A program made the position numbers and the translations under genes. The notes below the pieces were generated by a model. That model was not told where the DNA came from. It saw only the letters and a list, made by a program, of their open reading frames with translations, and ran no database searches. Shown piece by piece: positions 55,201-62,455 of a stretch of 64,000 nt of DNA. Positions within the stretch are counted from its first letter, which is position 1. Each line of letters opens with the position of its first letter. Source of the stretch: an uncultured Bacteroidota bacterium (GTDB lineage Bacteria; Bacteroidota; Bacteroidia; Bacteroidales; P3). The DNA lies in assembly GCA_902775135.1 (NCBI GenBank), contig CACYKY010000004.1, forward strand, positions 1-64,000, read 5' to 3'.

Positions 55201-58200
55201 ACTTCGTCGCCTGCCTCTACGCCGTCAAGGGCTATCTGGAAAACACCGAATGCACCGACCAACAGCTCAAGGACCGCGTCGACGCACTCATCCTCCAGAC
55301 CGACTTCACCAAGCTCTACAACCACGAGCTCGACGTCTTCAGCATCGGCTACGACGACAGTTCTCATTCCCTCCTCCCCTACCACTACAACAACTTCGCC
55401 TCCGAGGCTCGCCTCACCTCCTTCCTCACCATCGCCCAAGGCGACGCCCCATACAAGCACTGGTTCTGCCTCGACAAGACGCTCGTGCAATACAAGGGCT
55501 ACAAGGGAGTAGCCTCTTGGTATGGAACCATGTTCGAATATTTCATGCCGCTCATCTTCCTCCCCACCTACCGCCACACGCTCATGGACGAGACCTACAG
55601 TTTTGCCATCCGCGCCCAGCGTGCTTTTATTCACAATTCGAGAACCGAGAATCAAAATCCGCAAGATCTGCCGTGGGGCATCAGCGAAACAGCCTACAAC
55701 GAGCTGGATGACGCCCAGAACTACAAGTACCACGCCTTTGGGGTGCCCTACCTCAAGTTCCAAAACACCACTCCCGACCGCATCGTACTTTCGCCCTACA
55801 GCTCGCTACTGGCCATCGGCTTCGACGATCGCGCCGTCTTCGACAATATGCAGCGCTTCCGCGCACTCGGCATGTACGACGCCTTCGGCTTCTTTGAAAG
55901 CTACGACGACGAGGACCACGTGCCCGTCCGCGCCCACTACGCCCACCATCAGGGCATGATCCTGGCCTCGCTGGCCAACTACTTGCGCGACAACTGTCTG
56001 CAGGTCGACTTCATGAACCATCCCGCCATGCGGTCGATGGACACCCTGCTCAAGGAAAAAGCACAGGTAAAACCCTACATAGACCTCAAGGTGACGCAGT
56101 ACAAGCGATACCAATACAGCAAAGTACACACCGAAAGCGACGCCCGCGACTTCGACGGCATAGCCAACGTGCCGGAAATCGGCATCGTCAGCAACGGACA
56201 GTACACGGTGCTGATGAACGACCGCGGCAGCGGATTCTCCCGCTACAAGAAAATCATGCTCAACCGCTACCGCAAAATCTCGGCCGACCACTACGGTTCC
56301 TACCTCTACATTCGCAACCTTGCCACCGACCAGCTTTGGAGTGCCACCTACGCCCCTCTCGACGTAATGCCCTTGGGCTACCACGTCTCCTTCGCTTCGG
56401 ACAAAATCAAGTTCTCCCGCGAGGACGACGGCATCGTTACCCAAACCGAGGTGACGGTGCTCAAAGACCGTCCGGCCGAGCTCCGCCGTTACACCTTCAC
56501 CAACAACACCAACCGCGACGTGGACCTAGAGATCACCACCTACGGCGAAGTGCTCCTCGCCCCTCCCGCCGACGACGAGAACCATCGTGTCTTCGCGGCC
56601 ATGAAGGTCACGAGCCAATACGACCCCGACCACCAGGCCCTGCTCTTCTCGCGACCCTCCAACAGCGGTTCGCGCGCCTTCATGCTCCACCGCCTCTGGC
56701 TGGGGACAGGGGACGGGCTGGGAACGCGGACGTCCCCGTCCGCCAACTTGATCGAATACGAGACCTCGCGCCTCAAATTCCTCGGCCGGGGCAACAGCCT
56801 GCGGCACGCCGACATCATCGAGAGCCGCCGCACCCTCACCTCGACGGTGGGCACCACCCTCGACCCCATCTACAGCATGCGCCGCCGCCTCCACATCCCT
56901 GCCGGGGAGAGCGAAGAGGCATACGTGATGACCGCTTTCGCCAAGTCGCCCGAGCAGCTGCTCCAGCTCGCCGAGCAGTACCAGACACCCCCCAACGTCG
57001 AGCACGCCTTCCGCACCGCCTCGGTGTTCAACAACATGCGCACCACTCTCTCCCTCCTCACCGCCTCCCAGATGAACCTCTACAACAACCTGGCCAAGTA
57101 TCTGGCGCAGACCGCCACCCTCGGCAACGAGCGCAACGACCTGCTGGCGCAGAACACCCTTTCCCAGAGCGCCCTCTGGCGCTTCGGCATCAGCGGAGAC
57201 CTGACCATACTGCTCATGGAGGTGGACAGCATGGAGCGGGCAGGCTATGCGAAGGAGATGCTCCGGGCCTTCGAATACTACAAGATACACGGCATGCTCC
57301 TCGACCTCGTCTTCATCAACGATGTCCCCGCGAAGGAGCACGATGCCCTCACCCACTTCATTCTCGGAATGGCCAACACCGAGCACCTCTGGGCCACCCA
57401 CAGCGACGAGGGCAAGGTCTTTGTCCTGAACGGCAACGACCTCACAGATGCCGAACGCATACTTCTGCGCACGGTCGCCAAGCTCTCCTTCTCCACCGCC
57501 GAGGGCATCACCATCGCCCAGCAGCTCCGCCGCCTCGAGGTCGCCAACCAGCACTACCAGGACAAGATTGAGTACCCCGTGATGCGTCCCAAACGCGACT
57601 TCCGCGTCTGGAGCGACCTCGAGTTCTATAATCAATATGGAGGGTTCGATAACGACGGGCGCGACTATGTGGTCACCAACACCAACACCCCCATGCCGTG
57701 GATCAACGTCATCGCCAACGAGCAGCACTTCGGCTGCATCGTCTCCTCCACCATGGCGGGCTTCACCTTCGCCCACAACGCGCAGCAGTTCAAGCTCACC
57801 GCCTGGAGCAACGACCTCGTCCGCGACAATGCTTCCGAGATGCTGCTCATCGACAAGCGTCAGTTCCTCCCCGCCACCGCGCGCCACTCGCAGGGCTGGT
57901 CGGCCTTCGACGCCGAGTATGACGACGGCCTCGCCGTGAAGGTGCGCCTCTTCGTCTCGGTGGACAAGCCTGAGAAATACTACCAAATCAAAGTGGAGAA
58001 CCACAGCAGCGCAGACCGCGAGGTGACGCTCGACATGGTGTACAAACTGGTTCTCGGCATGTGCGAGGAGCAGACTGCACGCTACCTCCACTCGGAATGG
58101 GACCCCGAGACCAACTCCATCCTTGTGCGCAATGTCTACCACCCCATCTACCGCGACCAGACGGTGCGAATCACATGCACCGAGAAGCTGACGGACATCT

Positions 58201-59909
58201 CGCTGCACTACCCGAACCGGAAACGCCTCGGTCTGGAGCTCCTCCTCGCCGCCGGCGCCGTCAAGGAGCTGGCCTTTGTCATCTCCGTCGAATCCTCAGC
58301 CACTCAGCCACTCAGTAACTCCCCCACTCAGCCACTCAGCCACTCAGTAACTCAGCCACTCAGCCACTCAGTAACTCAGCCACTCAGCCACTCAGCCACT
58401 CTGGCCTCCATCAATGCCGAGTTCGACCGCGTGGTGGACTATTGGGACGAGAAGCTGACGCATATCCAAGTGGAGACTCCCGACCGGTCGTTCAACCACA
58501 TGCTCAACCGCTGGTACCTCTATCAGGTCTATGCCTCGCGCCTCTTTGCGCGGGCAGGCTTCTACCAAGTGGGCGGTGCCACCGGCTTCCGCGACCAGCT
58601 TCAGGACGTCATGTCGCTCCTCTACAGCGACCCCGACTATGCACGGCGGCAGATACTCGACCATGCGGCGCACCAGTTTGCCGAAGGCGACGTGCTCCAC
58701 TGGTGGCATGAGAGCCTCAAGCTCGGAGCCCGCACCACCTTCTCCGACGACTACCTCTGGCTCCTCTTCGTCACCTGGCAATACATAGCCGTCACGGGCG
58801 ACAAAACCATCCTCACCGAGCAGGTGCCGTTCTGCCAAGCCGAACAGCTGGCTCCCGGCGAAGCCGAACGCGGCATGAACTACACAAGAGGCGACTCCTC
58901 AGCCACCCTCTACGAGCACCTGCGTAGGGCCGTGAACCGTGCAATGAGTCGTATAGGCGCCCACGGCCTGCCGCTGATGGGCTGCGGCGACTGGAACGAC
59001 GGCATGTCGGCCGTGGGAGTGGGAGGCAAGGGCGAGAGCGTGTGGGTGGCCTTCTTCCTGGCCGACCTGCTGCCCAAGATGGAGCAGCTCACGCAGATGA
59101 CCCCCGGCGCCGACCTCGCCTACTGCGACGAGCTTGCCACCTTCCGCACACGCCTCGTGGAGGCCATACAGAAGAACGCCTGGGACGGCGCCTGGTTCCT
59201 CCGTGCCTACTACGACAACAGCGACCCCATGGGCTCGCGCAACAACACCGAGTGCCAGATAGACCTCATCTCGCAGGCCTGGAGCATACTGACCGACGTG
59301 GCCACGGAGGAGCAGAAGCTGTCTGTGATGCGCGAGACCGACAGCCGTCTCGTCGACCGCGAGCACGAAATCATCCAGCTGCTGACGCCGGCCTTCAAGG
59401 AATCGAACCCCTCGCCAGGCTACATCATGAACTACCCCGTCGGCGTGCGCGAGAACGGCGGCCAGTACACCCACGGCGCCATGTGGTACATCATGGCCCA
59501 GCTCAAGGAGGGCCGCAACGACATGGCCTACTACCTCTACTCCATCATCAACCCCATCCACCGCACCCACTCGCTGGCCGACGTGCTGAAATACAAGGTG
59601 GAGCCCTACTGCATGGCCGCCGACATCTACTCCAACCCCCAACACCCCGGCCGCGGCGGCTGGACCTGGTACACCGGCTCCGCCTCCTGGGCCTACAAGA
59701 CCGGCATCGAAAACATCCTCGGACTCCGCAAGGAGGGCGACACCCTCTCCCTCCAGCCCAAGGTGCCCTCCGACTGGCCCTCCTTCACCATCCGCTACCG
59801 ATACGGAAGCTCGATGTACGTCATCCGTTACCAGCAAACTGACAAACGGTCTTCTATCGGAAAAATCCAACTTGTTGACGACGGTCAAAAACATGAAATT
59901 GAAAATTGA
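52209..59909 (+). CDS. cyclic beta-1,2-glucan synthase-like protein (GT84/GH94)
   Basis: 2566 residues. Membrane segments near 260-310, 690-740 and 830-870 surround a GT84-type transferase domain: ITLDTDTEL (about 498-506), GAMAHPLNQ, LSHDLLEG and RRWTRGDWQ-like HRWTRGDWQII. A glycoamylase-like domain follows (about 905-1330, GVPYLKF, YAHHQGMIL), then a GH94 phosphorylase-type domain to the end with FRDQLQD, GDWNDGM (general acid D2264) and WYTGSASW. This is the order of cyclic beta-1,2-glucan synthases. In-frame repeats: GGAAAGT at 476-489, CACTCAGC at 2029-2064. The final HEIEN-stop comes from a GAAAATT repeat. Confidence 0.92.
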   Translation: MKKLYKIFRSDVRDVTRYYMILVEETRSQRLVGSTNEWVLDNYYMVSEQEKVMGEELKGVERGPWRLEHPRVEMLFHLLDSYLEKSHCEVDKSLLFRYLRQVQQRSKDYLSYPEVTALLPIMKLLLIGKLASLCRELEKSGAQHYRPTEKPTEEGLETATRQNLRMMNIFNSLKKMTKLPMAELIEGVSFSEKALRGEKSGMYDRMQDKTKDDYRAQVVRLSRKRKVKEYDFVKELLADGEHVGWHLFPAKRWNARAWWYIAIIVVGSLAISAALALLATHFTLHLPTLILTLLLWVPMSQVVIDLFNWLLGKLHHPRGTFKLKFKDGLIPDEYATMVIMPTILKSKEKVEELMGVLEVYYLSNINRGSGHHFSTAQGQNLYYTLVGDAASYKEADAPWDDEVAAAGITKVKELNEKYGAPIFNFVYRRRAWSEGEQTWLGHERKRGAILHFNDLILGQTTEEEKAKRFRTETISEWKVESGKWKVESGGGCPIRFIITLDTDTELVLYSAQKLIGAMAHPLNQAVLSKDGRRVERGYGIMQPRVNVDVEVTNKSRYAQLMAGLGGLDVYTTASFELYQDIFNEGTFCGKGIYDLRVFQQVLKGTFPENLILSHDLLEGCHIRCGLINDVELFDDNPSNYIDDAKRHHRWTRGDWQIISWLTPHVRNERGERVKNQVNTIGRWKIFDNLRRSVLSLAVIVMILAGYGFTAGLKPAAQWVSPAWYVLAALVVVASPIVFFIVGQVTKVPRFGRRYKYYMTLMRGFRVIIYRSLVQFALLPKEAWMYTDALVRACWRMWFSHRDLLAWITSDEAAKSTKGTLGDYIGKFWFNDVCAVAIVVLSLGSGWAGITAALFCAIVWIAAPFLMYRLGKKFPQDKKTLDGKETAEVRQLAQDTWHFFDTWMTEDTHYLMPDNYQVGREPLTDYKTSPTNIGYSLTAIVSAAHLGFIPHDEAPRRIARVLDTVERLEKWNGHLYNWYDIHTLQKLPNYFVSTADSGNFVACLYAVKGYLENTECTDQQLKDRVDALILQTDFTKLYNHELDVFSIGYDDSSHSLLPYHYNNFASEARLTSFLTIAQGDAPYKHWFCLDKTLVQYKGYKGVASWYGTMFEYFMPLIFLPTYRHTLMDETYSFAIRAQRAFIHNSRTENQNPQDLPWGISETAYNELDDAQNYKYHAFGVPYLKFQNTTPDRIVLSPYSSLLAIGFDDRAVFDNMQRFRALGMYDAFGFFESYDDEDHVPVRAHYAHHQGMILASLANYLRDNCLQVDFMNHPAMRSMDTLLKEKAQVKPYIDLKVTQYKRYQYSKVHTESDARDFDGIANVPEIGIVSNGQYTVLMNDRGSGFSRYKKIMLNRYRKISADHYGSYLYIRNLATDQLWSATYAPLDVMPLGYHVSFASDKIKFSREDDGIVTQTEVTVLKDRPAELRRYTFTNNTNRDVDLEITTYGEVLLAPPADDENHRVFAAMKVTSQYDPDHQALLFSRPSNSGSRAFMLHRLWLGTGDGLGTRTSPSANLIEYETSRLKFLGRGNSLRHADIIESRRTLTSTVGTTLDPIYSMRRRLHIPAGESEEAYVMTAFAKSPEQLLQLAEQYQTPPNVEHAFRTASVFNNMRTTLSLLTASQMNLYNNLAKYLAQTATLGNERNDLLAQNTLSQSALWRFGISGDLTILLMEVDSMERAGYAKEMLRAFEYYKIHGMLLDLVFINDVPAKEHDALTHFILGMANTEHLWATHSDEGKVFVLNGNDLTDAERILLRTVAKLSFSTAEGITIAQQLRRLEVANQHYQDKIEYPVMRPKRDFRVWSDLEFYNQYGGFDNDGRDYVVTNTNTPMPWINVIANEQHFGCIVSSTMAGFTFAHNAQQFKLTAWSNDLVRDNASEMLLIDKRQFLPATARHSQGWSAFDAEYDDGLAVKVRLFVSVDKPEKYYQIKVENHSSADREVTLDMVYKLVLGMCEEQTARYLHSEWDPETNSILVRNVYHPIYRDQTVRITCTEKLTDISLHYPNRKRLGLELLLAAGAVKELAFVISVESSATQPLSNSPTQPLSHSVTQPLSHSVTQPLSHSATLASINAEFDRVVDYWDEKLTHIQVETPDRSFNHMLNRWYLYQVYASRLFARAGFYQVGGATGFRDQLQDVMSLLYSDPDYARRQILDHAAHQFAEGDVLHWWHESLKLGARTTFSDDYLWLLFVTWQYIAVTGDKTILTEQVPFCQAEQLAPGEAERGMNYTRGDSSATLYEHLRRAVNRAMSRIGAHGLPLMGCGDWNDGMSAVGVGGKGESVWVAFFLADLLPKMEQLTQMTPGADLAYCDELATFRTRLVEAIQKNAWDGAWFLRAYYDNSDPMGSRNNTECQIDLISQAWSILTDVATEEQKLSVMRETDSRLVDREHEIIQLLTPAFKESNPSPGYIMNYPVGVRENGGQYTHGAMWYIMAQLKEGRNDMAYYLYSIINPIHRTHSLADVLKYKVEPYCMAADIYSNPQHPGRGGWTWYTGSASWAYKTGIENILGLRKEGDTLSLQPKVPSDWPSFTIRYRYGSSMYVIRYQQTDKRSSIGKIQLVDDGQKHEIEN
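53636..53674 (+). repeat. GGAAAGT repeat inside the glucan synthase gene
   Basis: Five units in the sense direction, just upstream of the DTDTE motif of the transferase domain. Confidence 0.92.
56700..56748. repeat. GGGGAC/GTCCCC degenerate repeat inside the glucan synthase gene
   Basis: Units GGGGACAG, GGGGACGG and the inverted GTCCCCGTCC form a GC-rich array in frame (Gly-Thr-Gly-Asp-Gly-Leu-Gly-Thr). Less clear than the others. Confidence 0.45.
58295..58401 (+). repeat. 107-bp CACTCAGC array inside the glucan synthase gene
   Basis: About 13 units of 8 bp (CACTCAGC, CACTCAGTAA variants), encoding Gln-Pro-Leu-Ser-His-Ser repeats between two domains. Confidence 0.95.
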
Positions 59910-59914
59910 AAATT

Positions 59915-60027
59915 GGTAACTTCTATTAATTGCCCGTAGGGCATTTCTTTCAATAGCAAAAACATCATGAAATTGAAAATTGGTAACTTCTATTAATTGC
60001 CCGTAGGGCATTTCTTTCAATAGCAAA
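59915..60027 (+). repeat. two tandem copies of the 46-bp palindrome-centred element
   Basis: Copies at 59915-59960 and 59982-60027, 67 bp apart, identical over 46 bp, each with core TTGCCCGTAGGGCA and each preceded by ATGAAATTGAAAATT. Copy 2 ends 6 bp before the GH97 start. A third copy is at 49873-49918. Confidence 0.95.
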
Positions 60028-60033
60028 ACCATC

Positions 60034-62445
60034 ATGAAACGGATTCCCCTCATCATCAGCCTGCTTCTGGCAACGCTCACCCCGGCCCACTCCCAGGCTG
60101 TGGAAGAACCACTGAAAAGCCCCGACGGGCGCATGGAGATGACATTCAAGCTGTGGGACAACGGCGGTGGCGGACACATCACCTACAACCTCTACCGCGA
60201 CGGCCATCCCGTGGTGCTCGACTCGCGCATGGGATTCACGCTCGAGTGGCGCAAAAGCGACCTCGCTAGCGGTTTCCGACTGGCCGACGCACAGTATAGC
60301 ACCTTCGACGAGGTCTGGCAGCCCGTATGGGGCGAGGAGGCTAACATTCGCAACCACTACAACGAACTGGCGGTGACGCTGGTGCAGGACTACTACCTTG
60401 ACCATGAGGGCCGCCGCGTCGACAAGCCCACGGTGATGATTGTCCGCTTCCGCCTGTATAACGACGGCCTCGGATTTCGCTATGAGTTTCCGCAAGAAAT
60501 TCAGAATTCAGAGTTCAGAATTCAAAATTCCCTCGTCACCTTCTGGCTCACCGACGAGTTGACCGACTTCCGCATTCCGGGCGACCCCATGGCATGGTGG
60601 ATTCCAGGCGACTACGACACGCAGGAGTTCAACTACACACAGAGCCGCCTGAGCCAGGTGCGCGAGCTGCATGACAGCCCGCATATCAGCGGCGGATGGC
60701 CATGGAAGAGCTTCTCCGACATGGGATTGCAAACCGCTTTGCAGATGAAGACCGACGACGGCCTCTACGTCAATATCCACGAGGCTGCAGTACTGGATTT
60801 CCCTACTATGAATCTGGACTTGACTTATAACGAGGAGATGAATAGATTAAAAGTACACCTCACGCCCGACGCCACTGGCTATGTGGGCCGCCTCACATCG
60901 CCCTGCTATTCCCCGTGGCGCACCGTCCAGGTGTGCGACGAGGCCACCGATGTGCTGCGCTCGCGCCTCATCCTCAACCTCAACGAGCCGTGCGCCTTGG
61001 AGGATGTCAGCTGGATACACCCCGTGAAGTACATGGGTGTGTGGTGGGAGATGATCAGCGACCACAGCACCTGGGGCTACACCAACGACTTCCCCTCCGT
61101 GCGCCTGCCCGGCGACCCCTCGCTGCCGCCGTCGCTGCAGGGCGCCGTCACCGACTACAGCAAGGCCAAGCCCCACGGCCGCCACGGGGCCAACAACGCC
61201 AACGTGCGACGCTACATCGACTTTGCCGCCGCCCACGGTTTCGACGCCCTCCTCATCGAAGGGTGGAACATCGGCTGGGAGGACTGGTACGGCAAGGACA
61301 AGGACTATGTCTTCGACTTCCTCACCCCCTACCCCGACTTCGACCTGCCGGCGCTGAACAAATACGCTCACGAGAAGGGCATCCGCCTCATCATGCACCA
61401 CGAGAGCTCCTCGTCGGTCTCCAACTACGAGCGCTTTATGGAGCGGGCCTACAACCTCATGAACGAGTATGGCTACGATGCCGTCAAGAGCGGCTATGTG
61501 GGCCACATCGTGCCCCACGGCGAGCACCACTACAGCCAGCCCATCATCAACCACTACCACCGCGCCATTGTCGAGGCCGCCAAGCACCACATTATGGTCA
61601 ACGCCCACGAGGCCGTGCGCCCCACGGGCCTCTGCCGCACATGGCCCAACATGATCGGCAACGAGAGCGCCATGGGCACCGAGTTCCGCGGCCGCATCAA
61701 CCCCGGCCACACCACCATCCTGCCCTTCACACGCCTCCAGGGTGGCCCGATGGACTACACCCCCGGCATCTTCGAAACCGACATGGAGCGCAACGCCCCC
61801 TGGAACCGCGACCTCATGCGCCACACCATCTGCAACCAGCTGGGACTTTACGTCACCTTCTACTCCCCCCTGCAGATGGCCGCCGACTTCCCCGAGCACT
61901 ACGAGCCCCACATGGACGCCTTCCAGTTTATCAAGGACGTGGCGGTGGACTGGGACACGTCGATCTACATCATGGCCGAGCCCGGAGACTATATCGTCAC
62001 TGCGCGCCACCCCAAGACCTCCTCGCTCAACCTGGCGGCCGAGGGCGTGGGACGGCTGAAGGACGGCAAGAAAGGCGTCATCAGCAATGCCGCCCGCTTT
62101 GTCTACGCCATCCCCGACACACTTTCCACTTTCCACTTTCCACTTTCCACTCCCCGCGACACGTGGTATCTCGGCGGCGTCACCGACGAGGAGGCGCGCG
62201 AGGTGGAGGTGAAGCTGGACTTCCTCAAGCCCGGGGTGAAATACGAGGCCACCATCTATGCCGACGCAAAGGATGCCTCGGGTTGGGTGAGCGACGTGAA
62301 GATGGGCTGGGACGCTGCCCAAAAGGAAGGCTACAACCCCAAGGCCTACACCATCACCAAGCAGAAGGTCTCCCGCAAAAGTATACTCAAACTCCGCATG
62401 GCTCCTTGTGGCGGCTTCGCCGTTTCGATTAGAGAGATTAAATAA
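60034..62445 (+). CDS. GH97 alpha-glucosidase, SusB-like (inverting type)
   Basis: 803 residues. Signal peptide 1-20, N-terminal beta-sandwich, catalytic barrel and C-terminal beta domain. It follows SusB closely: AVKSGYVGHIVPHGEHH, MVNAHEAVRPTGLCRTWPN (E526), GNESAMGTEF (E544) and GPMDYTPGIF; the Gly in SGYVG marks the inverting group, with glutamates as bases. It would release glucose from alpha-glucans in the periplasm. Repeats in frame: residues about 155-166 (EIQNSEFRIQNS) and a reverse GGAAAGT array at 696-706 ([10 protein letters not shown]), in the C-terminal beta domain. The GH97 that follows is 10 bp away. Confidence 0.95.
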   Translation: MKRIPLIISLLLATLTPAHSQAVEEPLKSPDGRMEMTFKLWDNGGGGHITYNLYRDGHPVVLDSRMGFTLEWRKSDLASGFRLADAQYSTFDEVWQPVWGEEANIRNHYNELAVTLVQDYYLDHEGRRVDKPTVMIVRFRLYNDGLGFRYEFPQEIQNSEFRIQNSLVTFWLTDELTDFRIPGDPMAWWIPGDYDTQEFNYTQSRLSQVRELHDSPHISGGWPWKSFSDMGLQTALQMKTDDGLYVNIHEAAVLDFPTMNLDLTYNEEMNRLKVHLTPDATGYVGRLTSPCYSPWRTVQVCDEATDVLRSRLILNLNEPCALEDVSWIHPVKYMGVWWEMISDHSTWGYTNDFPSVRLPGDPSLPPSLQGAVTDYSKAKPHGRHGANNANVRRYIDFAAAHGFDALLIEGWNIGWEDWYGKDKDYVFDFLTPYPDFDLPALNKYAHEKGIRLIMHHESSSSVSNYERFMERAYNLMNEYGYDAVKSGYVGHIVPHGEHHYSQPIINHYHRAIVEAAKHHIMVNAHEAVRPTGLCRTWPNMIGNESAMGTEFRGRINPGHTTILPFTRLQGGPMDYTPGIFETDMERNAPWNRDLMRHTICNQLGLYVTFYSPLQMAADFPEHYEPHMDAFQFIKDVAVDWDTSIYIMAEPGDYIVTARHPKTSSLNLAAEGVGRLKDGKKGVISNAARFVYAIPDTLSTFHFPLSTPRDTWYLGGVTDEEAREVEVKLDFLKPGVKYEATIYADAKDASGWVSDVKMGWDAAQKEGYNPKAYTITKQKVSRKSILKLRMAPCGGFAVSIREIK
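60498..60531 (+). repeat. AGAATTC(A)-type repeat inside GH97
   Basis: Four units of ATTCAGA/GTTCAGA/ATTCAAA type with embedded GAATTC sites, in frame, encoding Glu-Ile-Gln-Asn-Ser-Glu-Phe-Arg-Ile-Gln-Asn-Ser. Confidence 0.8.
62121..62152. repeat. GGAAAGT repeat inside GH97
   Basis: Four and a half ACTTTCC units (reverse sense), encoding [11 protein letters not shown]. Confidence 0.92.
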
Positions 62446-62455
62446 TTCCCCGCAC

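Noticed and set aside
59915..60027. Palindromic copies as a riboswitch or operator for GH97
   Set aside because: The third copy is at an unrelated gene end, so a GH97-specific regulator is unlikely.
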